NCBI RefSeq assembly: GCF_949628215.1
Contig: NC_134277.1
Span: 90,633,963-90,697,962 of the forward strand
DNA length: 64,000 nucleotides
Source: Phalacrocorax aristotelis
Lineage: Eukaryota > Chordata > Aves > Suliformes > Phalacrocoracidae
Direction of reading: 5' to 3'
The notes under the pieces were generated by a model that was not told where the DNA came from, made no database searches, and saw only the letters and a list, made by a program, of their open reading frames with translations. Numbering within the stretch: position 1 is the first letter of the stretch; each line of letters starts with the position of its first letter. Shown here piece by piece: positions 1 through 24,180 of the stretch. A program made the translations under genes and the position numbers.

Positions 1-10596
<10,596 letters not shown>

Positions 10597-10840
10597 GTTT
10601 CTTTCTCTTATTACTTGGCAGCTTCCATGAGGCTCACATCCAGACTTTTGCTTTTAGCATGGAAGTATATTTTAAAATTTTGGTTGGAATGGATTGTTCC
10701 TCTTTTAAAGTTTTGCCTATTTTATTTTTTAAATGAAAACTATAAAGAGATTTCTCTTCAAGTGTGTTGTCTTTTTACCATTTTAAGCTCCATATTACTG
10801 GTGGGTTTGTGTGTCTGTTGCTGGCAATGGACCATGCACC

Positions 10841-10846
10841 AATAAA
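10841..10846 (+). terminator. NSUN2: Poly(A) signal AATAAA of NSUN2 (proximal)
   Basis: Canonical AATAAA about 245 nt after the stop codon, the first such hexamer downstream of it. Confidence 0.7.
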
Positions 10847-10887
10847 ATCTAAAGCCCATATTTGAAAGGGAATAATGATAATGGACG

Positions 10888-10893
10888 AATAAA
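10888..10893 (+). terminator. NSUN2: Alternative poly(A) signal AATAAA of NSUN2
   Basis: A second canonical hexamer 47 nt further on. Either or both could direct cleavage. Confidence 0.5.
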
Positions 10894-10915
10894 CTGCCTG
10901 TGTAGCTGGTCACGG

Positions 10916-13850
10916 ATTCCTTCAGAAGAAAAAAACAGGGTTTCATTCGAAGCACACAAGTTCTAGAACATTATTTCTGGTAAGATTGCTTACCCCACCT
11001 ACCACGCAATCTGATTACTACTTACACTGGTTCATTAATGGATAGGGGAATCAGCGTGAGTATGCACACGAATGCACATATACTATCTAACTAACAACCC
11101 ACTTAACATTTATTCAAAATAAAACTATGCACAGCATTCTGGAAAAAAAAAATGCAGAATGCATTTTTGCCTGAGACTGATGTCTGAGATTCTTCAGAGT
11201 GCTGAATTGCTTGACAGGCACAGCTCATAAATGTCCTTAACTAGATCTTCAGGTATGCGGAGCATGCCTCAAACACATCTTGAAATATGCCTGTTTAAAA
11301 GTCTGTGACTGTCCCTCAGAACTACTGCTGTCATCTGTTCCTCTGTCATTTCTTCAAGAGGGAGTCATCTCGAATTTTTGCAAGATACTTGTTTATAGCT
11401 GAAATAATAGTTTAAAAAAAAAAGGGTGGTGGTATATGTATTGTTGTATAGTAGATGTTTAAAAGAGGTTATTTAAGTCCAAAAGGATAATTTACTTAAT
11501 CTGACTTAAAAAAAAAGTTGTCTACCTCAGAAACTTATATTATAAATTCCATCCTGTGTGGCTTAGTTTCAGCAATATTCTTTGTACTTGTATCAAGTTG
11601 ACCAGAAAGGAAAGTGGCCAGTGGTACACGGTATTGTCCTCCACTAGGACCATGGTGATGCAAATATTTGTGTTGCTTGTCAAACTAAATTTTACACTGT
11701 ATGTTTTTTACTGATGAGGTCCTATTGTGGCTTGGATCCGTTTGCTGTACGTTGCTACACCAGACTTTCTGATGCCTGCCCTTGAACTACTTCATCAAAG
11801 GGAGTATTCATGAGGGAGAGATGTAAAAGTGAAATAATGCAATGTCCTCTGATAAGGTATGAGTCTCAGGCAGTGAAGAACCATTGACAGGACTCATTTT
11901 CCTCTTGAGAGTCCATAAAATAGGTTAATAAAAAATCAGTTCTTGCCCTTGTATTTTGCTAAGGTTTGGGTTTGTTCTTTGAATCGGGAGCTGCAGTTGG
12001 ACAGGTTCTTTTCTGGCAGCTCCTTAGGCTGAAGAGCAGCACAGCAGAATTTTCTTCTGTATGGAGGTATATGCAAAATATAATTCTTAAAGTAGATGAG
12101 GAAAAAATTTATAGTAACTTGAAATTTCAAGCATGAAACCAAACATTGGGTTCCATATCTTTGCGTTTTTTCTGATATATTGGGCATTTGAAATGGAAGA
12201 AAGGTGGAAGACCGGTGTCATTTTTAAGTCCTCATCACTGTAACAGTCCGCAGTAGTCAACCCTGAGGATGACTGATTTTAATCCATCTGATCTTTTTAT
12301 GCTCTAATGATCTCCATAAATTTTCAGAAGGTCAGGTGTTAAAACTTATGTGAAGAAACCAGAATTTCTTTTGAATTATGCCTGCTGTCACAGTATCTAC
12401 TGTTGTCCCTGAGCAGCAGTTTAAGCTTGATTTCAGTCAGTGACTCTGCTAAGGATACAATTTTATGACAAGTTAAGCTGATAAGAACACTTGTTGATAC
12501 AGACAATCCAGACAATTAAATCAGGAAAAAGCTAGCTGTATAGGAAATGTCCTGATTTATTTTTTTTTTGACTGAGCTTACCACTGGCAGACTAAAATGA
12601 GAGTAGAAAGCTTTTATCTGGGAGCTAAAGAAAAGTAGGTTCTTGGATCATAAATTGACTGAAATCGGGTATACCTTAGACTTATAATAGAATAAGAGCC
12701 CACATCTGCATCATTTTAAATCCTTTGAGTAGTCCCATTTTCCCACATCTATGAAATTTTGCTTTGCTCTTGACTTTTTGGAGTGGTTTTTTTTTTCCTG
12801 TCAAGTGCAAATGGGAGATCTCAGCCAAGGGACTGGGAGTCTAATTTTCTTGTGCTGATCAGCAGTTTTACACCATATCTCAAAAAAAAAAAAACAACCC
12901 AGAGTCTGCAGAATTTTATTTTTTTTTTTAAAACTACTGCGCGTTTGCTTACACCAGTTGCTCTGTCCCAGTTACTCTTGCCTTGATTGCCAGAAAGGAA
13001 GATGCCCAAAGCTCTTGGTAGCAGCTGAAAATGCTGTCCTAGCTTCCCAGGCTGGGAGCCTGATGAAACGGGCTGCGTTTCGTTTGTCTGTCTCTACTGA
13101 GCTGTGTGCTGCTGCGGCTCTGATGGTCAGGTGGCTGAACCTCCTCTTGGGCGGTTTTGAACGTAGGTTCCTGCGAACAATTTAAAAGAAAGAAGAGTGA
13201 TACGCGATCATGATAAGTTTGAAAATGTGGAAGTCTTAATAATCACCAGGTTTGAAGTTCACGAGTTAAGTCCATCCTTGTAAGCAGTCCATATTAAATG
13301 TGAAATTTGTCTAGATAATGCTGTTTTTTAGAAACATGGGACTGTACATGTTTACACTAATGGCAGGGGGTTTATATGTGATAGAGGGGAAACAAGAAAA
13401 AATCCTTGCATCTAAATGAATAGTCTGTTTATGTTCTGCTTAGAGAAGCCGCCTGGAGAAGCTGCTGGAGCCTTCAGAAAATGATCTGTAGACTTAAAAA
13501 CACGGAAAGAAAAGGAGGGGAAACACCATGTGGGTTGCTCCTTTGTAGCTTTTTCTTCACTATTCACCTAATGTTAGTCATTGGTTTGGAAGTTTGTTAG
13601 AATTTTCATACTTCAGTTCACTGCAAAATTAATATACCATAATCTAGTGCCAGCAGGGTCATTTATTTTTTTCTTAAATGTCTGAATCCTATTCAAAGTC
13701 AATGAGACTTCTCAAAGTATACAGACCCCTTGAAAAAATTCCTGCCTATAAACTTTGAATTTAGTCTTAGCAGTAAAATAAAGCAGTTTATCTCCTGTAA
13801 CAACCCCTATCTGAGGATGCAGCAAAGGGAAATCGGTCTGTTTCTTTCTT
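10916..13850. other. Intergenic DNA downstream of NSUN2
   Basis: AT-rich non-coding sequence. It contains another AATAAA near 11119 that could serve a longer NSUN2 3' UTR, and short A/T runs near 12570, 12790, 12880 and 12920. No gene or clear transposon was seen. Confidence 0.6.
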
Positions 13851-13859
13851 GCAGTGGGA

Positions 13860-14290
13860 AAACTCCAGCCTGGAAAACAAGCGGCGGTGTGCTCGTGCCG
13901 CGCTGCTGCCGGGGCTGAGCTGGGCACGCCGTCTTGCCCTGCTCTCTGCCCAGGACAAATCTTGTAAACAACCCCCAGCAAAGGGGCACGGATACAACGG
14001 CAGCTCTGTTATCCCCAACAAATGTCGTGGTGAAGTTGGCTGGTGCGCTCATAGCACCGCGTGTTTGTGCCGCTCCGCTTTGCAGCTGGCGTTCAGGAAA
14101 GTCAGCCAGCGAGCAGCATGGGGGGACCTGCAGCCCCCATGGGGGTGCGAGGCACCTTGCTGCCTGCGACAAGCACCGGCACGGGCCCGTTGCGGAGGGA
14201 CGACCGAGAGCAGCGCAGCGCTGTGCGTACCCTCAAGGTGCAGCATTGCTCGCAGGGCATCCGCACCTCTGGCACTCCAGGGGATTTTCC
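13860..14290. promoter_or_regulatory. Orphan CpG-rich patch (candidate CpG island)
   Basis: About 430 bp with roughly three dozen CpG dinucleotides by eye, in otherwise AT-rich and CpG-poor surroundings. It includes GCGGCGG, CCGCGCTGC, GGCACGGGCCCG and GCGCAGCGCTGTGCG. Several overlapping open frames on both strands are a by-product of the high GC content and resemble no protein I know. It lies about 3 kb beyond the NSUN2 poly(A) site and could be an unannotated promoter, an enhancer, or a GC-rich unique stretch. Confidence 0.45.
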
Positions 14291-14929
14291 ACACCAACCA
14301 CTGGTTCTTGTATCAAACGCATGGTTGTATTTAATTACTATTTAATTTGTTGCTCTGCGTTTCTTAAACAAACCTGAGTGTTGTTTTTTGACTTAATTCC
14401 TAGGGTGTGGCTGCTTGTGTTACAAATTTCAGTTTCTTACTTCTGCACTTGGTATTCCTGTTCAGGTACCTTTAAGCGGGCTGTGGGCTACATAGATATT
14501 TGCCTATAATCCTCCTTCTTTCTTTAAATGAGTTACCCATGCATGGCTTTGGCAGGATGGGTAACTCTAAGCACTCAGTCACTAAACCATCCCTCGGGAT
14601 CGTGGCCGTACGCTCCTGCCTCACCTGTATACCTGTCTGTATTCCTGATGCTTTGCGTCTTCCGCTCCCGTTTTCCTTTTGTTGTCCCTTGAAATTAATG
14701 ACTCCTCCCCAGTTTTCCTTTTGTGTAGCTCAAAGGCTTTCAGGTGTGTTAGCAATGGACTTTTGCCTGTTCCTAAGGGGAAAACCGGTATGAAGAGTGG
14801 CCAACATTTTTACAAGAACAGGGCAAACATACAGTGATCTTTGCCCAGAATATTCTCCCAGACTCCAGGGATTTCTTGGACCAGAAATGTCATCTTTGGG
14901 TTTAATGGTCCTTTGTATATTTCTTCTCC

Positions 14930-15610
14930 ATTAATTTTTCAACCACTCCCTGAGACCATGTGAACTTTTAGCACTCATAACATCCTGTGGTAGGGAACCC
15001 CAAGATCCCACCTGTTGTGTGAAGTGTTACCTCCTTCTGGTTGTTTTGGCTTGTAATAGTTTTATTCAATGATCCCCACTTGCATTGGAAGAGAAAACGC
15101 GCAACTGGTTACTGACTAGTTTCTTCAAGACACTTGTGATTTTATTGTCTTCTTGTTATAGCCCTTATCAGTCATCTTTTTTCCAAGCTGAAGAGTCCTA
15201 ACTTACGTGTTTGCTCCCTGTATGGAGAATACTCCAAACCTTTCATCATCTTTATCAAGTTTTTCTGAACTTTTCTCATTTTTTATGTCCTTTTCCAGGT
15301 GGGGGAACCAGAACTGCCCACGGTGCTTAGGATGCGGCATCTGTGCACATGTGTGCTCTCTCTTCTGTCCTCCAGCTGTCTGGTTGCCATTTTTTAGTGC
15401 TACTAAATATCAAGCTGATGTTTCAGTGGAATTGCTTGTCATAACCTCATTATTATGTTCTGAGCAGCAATTGAGAACTTGTTGTTTTACTTGTGATGTT
15501 AGCATTATTTTTCCTCACATAAATCACTTTTATCTCTATTGAGTTTCATTTCCTGTTTTATTACCCTGTTGCTCAGTCTTGTAAGGTCCTTCTGCAATTC
15601 TTTGTAGCCG
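14930..15610 (-). mobile_element. Ancient diverged CR1-like LINE fragment
   Basis: The phrases CTGTTGTGTGAAGTGTTACC, GCTGAAGAGTCCTAAC, TCCCTGTATGGAGAA and CCTTTTCCAGGTGGGG AACCAGAACTGC follow the order of the antisense 3' region of old amniote CR1 copies. Many changes and no terminal repeat mean it is much older than the copies at 26.3 or 59.7 kb. Boundaries are approximate. Confidence 0.6.
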
Positions 15611-16428
15611 GACCTAAACCAACAGCTACTGGCTGAATTGTGTCCCACCCAAAATAGTCTTCTGGAAGTCTACAGGTCCTTGGCAGATCTGAAGGCATCC
15701 TGAGCTAGTTGTTTCATTACAAGATCATAGGAGAGGAATTTCACATCAAAATGTTGATGAGCAGGATGACCGAGCACCAAAGAGACCATAGCAATTTCTT
15801 TCTAATAATAAAAACAAAAAAATACCCATCTACAAAACAGTCTATAGGATGTTTTTCTTCTGGAAAATACTAGCGTATTGGAGGGCAAAAAGTATCCTTA
15901 GGAACTCAGCAGCAGGACTTCTGGCAGCCTGCCCTGAATTTTTTCCAGGGCCCCTCAACCTGGAAATCTCTCTGGGAGGCTCTTGAGAACCGCTCCCTAA
16001 ACTCATGTTTCCTGTGGCTTCTCAGGCTTCAAGTGCACCAACTAACTTCTGCAACAAGGTGATATCCTGAACATTGTGTTGCCAGGATTTCTTGCCCTTG
16101 TAGGTCTGAATGTCTCCCTGGCCAGCTGTCAGTCTGGAACGCTGTCCTGCTGTCTGCCCATATCTTTAGCTGACACTCTAGGGCGGTGAAGAGGGAGTTT
16201 GGGAAAAGGCCTGAAATACTAAAGAAGTCTGTTTCAGATATTCCAAGTGGATTTTTAAAGCCCTTTTGCCCTGTAGCAAAGAGCATCATGAACCTAACTT
16301 TGGATTATACAGGGTAGCATCTTCCAATAAGAAATACGAATGTAACGACAACCGGCATAATTAAAACCTAATTTTTGTTTTTTAAACCCACTTGCTAATG
16401 TATCAGCACCTGGTTAGTTTCTTCACCC

Positions 16429-16460
16429 AAAGGAAAAGGGAGAAGGGGGAGAAGGGAGGA
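16429..16460 (+). repeat. Homopurine run (32 nt)
   Basis: An uninterrupted A/G stretch with GGGAGAAGGGGGAGAAGGG at its centre. It is low complexity and could adopt triplex structures. Confidence 0.7.
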
Positions 16461-16749
16461 CAGAACAGAAACTGTTCAGTAACTCCCATGGTGCTGGATG
16501 CAGACACACAGGATCCAAAGCCAGGTGGTGGGTCACTTAAATGATTCAAGGTGAGCTAGCTGGAGGATGGTTCTGAGCAGCTATTTTTGAAATGTTACAG
16601 GAATTGTATGTTTAATTAGGCAGACCTGTAGGTTCCACACTTGCCACAGAGAGGTGAGCCAGTCTGAGCTTGCAGATGAACACCTGCTGCAGACAGCAGC
16701 TGAGGGCAGTGCATCAGGAGCCAGTCAATCACTGACAGTTTTTCTGACT

Positions 16750-17330
16750 ATAAAATCACAGAAACACAGAAGGATCTAGGTTGAAAGGAGCCTCTGGAGG
16801 TCACCTAGTCCAAACCCCTACTCAAAGCAGGACTAATTTCGAGGTTGGGCCAGTTTGCTCCGAGCCTTGTCCAGCTCAGTCTTGAAAACCTTTAAGGATG
16901 GCACTTGCACCACCTCTCTAGACAAGCTCTTCTAATCCTTAACCATTTTCGTGGGGAGGAAGTTTTTTTGTATGTCCAGCTGGAGTTTCCCCTGCTGCAA
17001 CTTCTGCCTGTTGCCTCTTGTCCTATCACTATGTGCCCTTGAGAAAAGTTTGGCTCCATCTTCTCTGCAACCACCTCTTGGGGTGTTGAAGAGAGCAGCT
17101 GAAACCCCCTTAACAGTCTTTTCTCTAGGCTACACAAACCCAGCTCTCTCCTCCCCTTCTCATTCGTCTTGCACTGTAGCCTCCTAACCATCTCGGTGGG
17201 TCTTTGCTGATGGCCCTCTCCAGTTTGTTGGCAAATCTTCTAATGGGGGACCTATGCCGGGCACGGTACTGCAGATACAGCCTCACAGCAATGAGTAGAG
17301 GGGAATAGTCACTGCCCTCAAGCCCCTGGC
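16750..17330 (-). mobile_element. CR1 LINE fragment
   Basis: It begins AATCACAGAAACACAGAAGG and contains GAGCCTTGTCCAGCTCAG, TGCCTCTTGTCCTATCAC and TCGGTGGGTCTTTGCTG in the order expected for a CR1 3' region read on the opposite strand. The two ORFs inside it (one per strand) are by-products of the element. Confidence 0.85.
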
Positions 17331-19689
17331 TACTTCATGACTGTTTTAAATTTCGAGAAGTTTCTGCTGCTGCAAATATTCTAGAATATTCTTGGTGGGT
17401 TTCCATGCCTTGTAACTTCATTTTCATATTCTAATTTTTCAAATTGCTTTTCTCTTGGTGACAGAAAAAGTCTGGGCAGCTGTGCAAAATGTGCCGCTTT
17501 ACCGAACAACAAGAAGATATAACTAGCTTTGTGCAAAGTTCTCTTGAATACAAAAAGAAAATAAAATGAAATGCAAAGGTTTTTCAGTAATCATTGATTA
17601 AGGGCTTTTTATGTGTTAACGCACTCATGATGATAAATAATGCAAATTATTTTAAATGATGATTTTTAAAAAATCATATTTAATGTGTGGATCATCTTTA
17701 ATGCACAGATACATACCTTCTTTTCTGACTCAAAATATGTACCTCTTAGTGCAGAAAGGGGCTGGAGCTCACGGGAATGCTTCATGATCTCCACTCAGTG
17801 GGCCAATAAATTGTTCTAGAAATAGGGGCTATGGAGGCAGAAAACAAGTTTCTCAGCTCTGCCTGCAGTACAGAATGGAGTCAAAGGGCATGACTACATC
17901 ATGGTAAAAAAAGGAACAGCCAGAAGCTCCCAGCTTCGTCCACTGCCTGCACACCTATGCCCTACAGGCAAAGAGCGTTTGAGTGCTTTGAGTCTTGCTG
18001 TCTGGGTCGATGTATAATGGATCTGCTCTTGGGGACAATCTCAAAGTACTAGTGAAACAGCAATGCAGACTGCTTCTCACCCCTTTGTCTCAGGTCCTGT
18101 CTGGATTTCTGAGGGGAGGTCTCCACCTTAGCTCGAAATCCTCTTAAACCTGCAGGTTAGGGTTTTAGATAACAGAGTTTCTGATCCTGAGGAAGGTTGA
18201 ATGCAACCAACTTCTTCCCCCTCCTAGAATAAAATAATTAACTGAAAGGATAACTACGATAGAAGGATGGATGGAAGACAATATGTTTTCTTAGGTTTGG
18301 TCTGTTGCGAAGAAGCCTCTAGATAGCCAGGGTGGCAGAGTATGTCCACCATTTGGTGTAAGGCCCTCACAATGTTAACAGGACTCTCCGTTTGCAACAG
18401 GTTACCTACCTACCACACTGTTGAAAAGACTCCAAACTGCACAGAAAGAGGAGTTCTTACTTCTTTGAGCTTTCACCTTCTCCCACAGATAACTGGTGGA
18501 GCTGGGTGTTAGTGGCCTATTATCAGATAACCATCTTTTCGGAAGAAACCTCCCTGTCCTCTGTAAAGTAATTTCTTAGTGCCTATAGGATCTTAAGCAT
18601 GAATCCACAGAAACAATGAGTCAGCACCTCCTTCCTGAATGGCTCTTTACAAGGACAAGAAGAAAGCAAGCCCCCACTTTCCAAAATTGCTACTTCTCTT
18701 GTACAACTTTAATTGTTCCTATGGACATTTTAACACCACCTCGAGTTTTACTGTCTCAGTCGGTCTGTCCTCTGCTTTTAAACCTGTCATCTGCATAGGC
18801 ACAGACCTTATCGTGTTTATAATAAACTTATTTTATATGTTTCTATATCCTATCATTTCCTAGCTTTGAATCTGAGGGGGTTTTTAAAAGTGTACAGGGA
18901 TACTTGCACTCAGCTGATCTGAAGTGGTCTACGCCTTAGAAATATGTGTTCTTTTACGCCTTAGTAATATATTTGGGGGGTCTATGTTTAAATCAATTGC
19001 TGCAAAATCAGCTTAGGTTATCTGGATTTATATTTTTTATTGTTGTGGTAAAAATAATTTAGAGCTTGTGAAAGGTGTCAGACTGACAGCCTTGAAGTTA
19101 AGCTTTTTGTGTCATTATTTCAAAGATATCTGCTCTTTCCCAAACTCCCATAACTCAGTTTTTCAGATGACTGCTAAGGCTTCTGAGACAGTGAGAGCCA
19201 CTTCTCGAGGTATCCTTAGATGATGTTTATTGGGCTTGTCTAATTTGAAGATGTCTAATTTATTTCATTAGGTTTAACTTGTTTAATTATTCTCTATCTT
19301 GTTTTTTCTCTGGTCCCTCAGACCTTTTCATCAATATTATGTGCATGAAATCCTCATCTTTTTAAAGGGCTAGTTCATCTCTTTAGACACATTAATTACC
19401 ATTTACAGAGGACAGATTCAAAAGAAGTGATAGGCAATCCAGCTTGAATCATCTGCTGATTCCTTTCCCTTGAATATATTTATCAATGTTTTCTTTGGGC
19501 CATTCAACAAGGTAAAAACAAACCACAGAGAAAGGTTTCTTGTTATCCTGTAATTCTCTTGCTAAGCTGACTCTCATTTTGCACATTTCTTCCTTATATG
19601 CATGTATTCTTTCACATTCACTTTACCAAACAAAGTTTCCACTCTTTTTATGGGTCCTTTTTCTGCTTAAAAGTCTACCAGTGAAGGAC
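17331..19689. other. Intergenic DNA, no gene seen
   Basis: AT-rich unique-looking sequence. It holds short open frames only and no recognisable repeat or RNA gene. Confidence 0.55.
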
Positions 19690-20110
19690 CACCTATGTGG
19701 TTAGGAGGCTGAAGCCCATGCCCTGTCAGGAGAGGCTGGGAGAAATGTGTTTGTTCAGACTGGAGAAGAAATGGTAGGTGAGATCTAATTGTTACCTTCC
19801 AGTAAATAACAGGTGGCTATAGAAAACACAAAGCCACTTCTCAGGGCAAAGTGATGGGATTCACAGCAAAGGATACAAGACGCAGCCAAGGACATTCCAG
19901 TTGGACATGAAGAGAAAATTATTCCCCACAAGAGGAGCTGAGCACTGGGGCAGGTTGCCCACAGCAGTGGTGGATCTCCATCCTTGGAGATCTTAAAAAC
20001 TTGGCTGAGTAAAGCCCTGAGCAAGCTGGTTTAGCCAGGAAGTCAGCCCTGTTTGAGCAGGGGGTTGGATCAGCTAACCCCCAGAGCTGATTCAATCTTT
20101 AGACTTTTTC
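19690..20110 (+). mobile_element. CR1 LINE fragment
   Basis: It includes AGGAGAGGCTGGGAGAA, GTTCAGACTGGAGAAGAA, GGGGCAGGTTGCCCACAG and GGGGGTTGGATCAGC. This is the sense order of a CR1 3' UTR without an intact terminal repeat. Confidence 0.8.
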
Positions 20111-22287
20111 TGGTTCTAGGATCGCTCCCCAGGTGAATGCCTTCAGCCATGTACAGATAATCACAGCCCTCTGAGACTCTTCTGCTTCAGAACACCTTCA
20201 GACACCCTCTGGCTATTCAGACATCCAAGTATTGCATTTAGCAATTAGGGAAGCAAGTGCATATGTTCAACTCAAGTTAAACCAGAGTGCAATGGTTCAA
20301 CAACACAGTCACTGGGTCCCCTACTGACTAGGTACAGTAGTTTAGTATTACTAGTACTTTTAATTTACTGTAATTCAAGTTAATTCAGTGGAATTTGCCA
20401 AAATGCAGCAGGAATAATTTCACTGTTAATTCAGCTATATCATAAATCAGAAGATAAAAGAGAACTGAGTTGAAACCGTTGATGAAACCGTTAATGTTGG
20501 ATTGCAATGGTAGAAACGAGCCTCCACCTTGGGTATTTGTGTCACCACGCCCTATCATTACTTCAATAGTGCTACAGAAGGTACAAGGCTGGTGAATTGC
20601 ATCCTGTGTTTCAAAATGCTGAAATTTCAAAATTCCTAGCTGAGGGAAGCTGTGGTACATGAGTAATGTGAGGCATCTACAGATCTGAATTGTTCCTGGT
20701 TTTATTAAGTCATATGTTCAGCTGTAAATGATACCTTGTCTCCAGATGCAAAGGATGTTGTATATAATGACCATAAATTTCAGATAAAAAGGGCAGATCT
20801 GAGCCATTTTAGGATATATTTATTTCCTGGAAAAAAAAAATTTTAAAAAAATACAAACCTGAAACGAGGGCAGGATTATCTGGTTACCAGGCAGCACAGG
20901 AAAACCCACATTCCCTTTGACTTTGGCCAAGAGACAGTCATCCACCCAAACAAGCGCGACCTCAGCACGGTGCTGAGGCCTGAGCTTTGACCAGAGGGGA
21001 TATAAAACATAGTCAACTGGCATGTGGTAAAATCAGGGGGCACAAGAGATTCTGTTTCTCAGGTATCTCACTTTAGAAAGGAAGCCTCAGCACTAAAGGA
21101 GTAACAGCCCTTGAGGCAGTAATCCTGGTGGGACTAGAGTATGTTTCAAGGAGGTTGGGAAGTTCCTCTCTAGGAAAGAAATACTGGTGGGAGGTGTTGC
21201 TAGCAAGCATTTGCTTTGTTCTAGATGGCTTGTGAGACCATCTCAAAAACAAATGGTCTGTGGAGAGAAGTAATAGACACATGTACTGATGGGCCTCCAG
21301 GAGGTCCCATGTGATGTCAGCCAGTCCCATGGAGATGTTTCTGATGCTCTAGAACATCTTAAAGACAGTCAGAGATGGTGTTAAGGCAACTGAATCTTAC
21401 TTCTCTGTGGGTGGGAATTCAGTGTTTGGCTAATATAAAAAGTAATTCAGTTAATCTAGCTTTTCTTTAAAAAAAAAAGTCATTTGGTGGTGGTTTTTTT
21501 TTCACAAAACCTTTTCAAGCAACACATATGCCTTGCACTGGAAAAAAGGTGTGCTAAAGAGAAACCTAGAAGAAGTGTGTCAAATAAAAAAAGCAGTCAT
21601 CACAACTGACAAACAATATATTTGTTTCCTATGGAGATTTTGGTTTTTCTGCTTTTCACATCCAAATAGTATTTAAATCCACATCCAGTGTTCAGGAAAA
21701 CTCATGTAACAACTCACTCAAACCCCTCAAATAAGAACTAGCTCTTTAATGTTTACTTTGACAAATTGCAACAGGTCGTGTAAGTGATATACTTTATTAA
21801 GAATGGATGTCATACAGAAGGGTTTGCAGGGTTAAAATAATACGAAATTTCTGATCATGCTATTACAGTGAGTACGCTATTACCTCTGAGAAGAAATAGG
21901 AGGGATAATGTAACACTAATGGTGAAAAATATTTTTTTTCTGAGGCATCTGAGCATAGGGCAGAACATTAACATTTTGTACTCCAGTCAGTCTTGGTACA
22001 GCACTGTGATAACAGGTTAATGCTATTGACCTCTGTGAACTACATTGAAGGGAGAGAAGAACTCAGCCCAATTCTTTCCTGAAGTTCATAGAAAAGCATG
22101 TTAAATCAGATTTGATCTGAAAAGGTAAACATCATGAAACAGGGTATTTTCCTTGATATATTCTTTGTAGCATGCTAACCATCTACAAAAAGCTGACATA
22201 ATTTTCCATCTCTCTAGAGTAATTTCCAGCTATGCTCTGAGGCAAACAAGACTGTCTTTCAAACCGACTCTGTCCACTAAAGCCAGA
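20111..22287. other. Intergenic DNA, no gene seen
   Basis: Non-coding AT-rich stretch with short A and T runs near 20829, 21470 and 21930. Open frames are short and unconvincing. Confidence 0.55.
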
Positions 22288-22500
22288 ACACAGGATCATG
22301 GAAACAGTAGAACGAGTTGGGTTGGAAGGGACTTGGGGCGCTTGTGCAGTGCAGTCCCCTGCACCACAAAGGGCCAGCGTCAAGGCTGGAGCTGGCTGCT
22401 CAGGACCCAGGTGGGTTTTGGAAATGTCCCAGGCCAGAGGGTCCACTGCCTTTCTGGGCAACCGCTCCAGTGCTCACCTACCCCTGCAGGGAAGGCATTT
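22288..22500 (-). mobile_element. CR1 LINE fragment
   Basis: AGGATCATGGAAACAGTAGA followed by TTGGGTTGGAAGGGACTTGG and, later, CTGGGCAACCGCTCCAGTG. This is the antisense 3' end of a CR1 copy. Confidence 0.8.
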
Positions 22501-24180
22501 AGCAAAATGTAGCTTAACAACAGTCAGCTGGCCCTTTACACAGCTGAGCTGAAACACTGTATTTTCCTGAAATACAGTATACATATTTAACACACACACA
22601 CAAAAAAAGGGCAGTACATGGGAGAACAGAGAGGTCTCGGTAGGAAATGAGTGATTACCAACAAACTACCATTGATTTACAGAGAGAATGTACAGAGATG
22701 TACAATGATACCTTTTGTCAGGCTAACTGCCTGCCCAAACTGCTAAAACTGCCAAAACTGCCAATGGAAGGGCCTTACTGTGCAAAAATGAACAGCAGAT
22801 GCTGATTATAAAAAGCAGCTAAAAGTCTCAAACAGCTGGTAAGGACAACACTTGAATTTATGGCTGGTAGCACCAAGCAAAGCTGCCAGCTGTTGTTTCC
22901 CGGCAAGGTCTGGGGACTGGAGTCTAACAAATGCATCACGATTACTGGAGATCCGCTGTATTTGCCTCCAGACCCCTGACTGAGCTTGAAGGTCACAGAG
23001 AGAAAGATTGGCTCTAGCTCTAGAGCCGCTCACCTCCTTACGTGTGGAAGATGTGTGCTAGCAGCAACAAATTGCTCTCGCATATGGCACATGTAAAAGA
23101 CAGCCCAGAAACAACCTGTCAAAAGAAGCTGAAGCATATGCATCCTGTGGTAACAGCTCCACAAGCTCTCATTATATAAACCTTCTTTGGAGGGGGGTGA
23201 CCTTGTTCAACAAACTTCAAAAACAGTGTCTCCCTGTGCTCCTGAAGGATGTAGGGTAGGTCTGCAGGAGCCCAGGATGCTGAAGCAGCACCGCAGAGTG
23301 GAGCAGTGTGCATGAGCGATGCTTCCCCAGAGGAAGGTGAGCAGAACCATTGCAAACACCGAATAAAAGCCCCTTCCTCTGATAGGCGCCCTTGCAGCGC
23401 TTAGGGGAAAAGCTTGTTTGGCCTGACTATGAATCTGCTTTTAAATGCTGTGCCTGCTTCTTCTCATGTGGATGTGTCCGTTCACAAACCGTGTTGTGCT
23501 TCCTAGCAGGAAAGTGAAATGAGCTGTGAGCCCCAGGGCAGGCTGTGAGGGACAGAAAGCTTCAGGGAGAAGTGATGAACTGGATGGGAAGTGGGAAGGC
23601 AAAGGATAAGCACTAGGAGAAACTTGGGAAGCTGCAGAAGATTGCTGGGAGAAACAGGAATCTTGCAGCATTTGGAATAATAAGCAAATGAAGACATTGC
23701 AGCTGGCTGTGGGCGAGATGTTATAAGGATTTTCAAGATCAAATATCCAATGTTAAAAGGAAAAGATGCACCCGGGGCACTGTGTGTCTGCACAGCACTA
23801 AAACAGCGGCTTTCCAGGAGTGAACAACACATTTAAGCACTGATGCACTTACTGGTTCCAGCTCCTGAGGGAAATGTGTCCACGCAAGAGCTGACCTCTT
23901 TGAGTGCTTAAAGGGAGCAATTAAGGGCATGGCTGGCAAGCTACATGATTTCTTAATGGCAAGTGCCTCTGCAGGCAGTGTTGAAGACAGGCCAGTTCTG
24001 GGCTTGGGAGTAATGCTGAAGTCCTACGAGGACGGGAAGTACCAGAACAAACCTGTGAATGGAATAGTAGGTACCAAACCAAAATGGCACATAAAATAGT
24101 AGCCTGTTCCAATAGGTGCAGTTGGTGTGTGTTCAAGAGCTTGGAAAAGACATAAGCCTGATGCTGGAAAGCTGCGAATG
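22501..24180. other. Intergenic DNA, no gene seen
   Basis: Contains a short CA run near 22592-22601. It is otherwise unique-looking sequence without coding or RNA signals that I can support. Confidence 0.5.

Larger units (their letters stand above)
10597..10915 (+). other. NSUN2: NSUN2 3' UTR (approximate end)
   Basis: Sequence after the TAA, up to shortly past two poly(A) hexamers. The exact cleavage site cannot be read from the sequence. Confidence 0.7.

Noticed and set aside
13807..14377. Overlapping 94-161-codon frames on both strands near 14 kb
   Set aside because: They overlap in several frames at once in a CpG-rich patch and none resembles a protein family, so they were kept only as a CpG-island observation.
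16892..17191. Frames on both strands at 16.9-17.2 kb
   Set aside because: They fall entirely within a CR1 fragment and are disrupted relics of untranslated LINE sequence.
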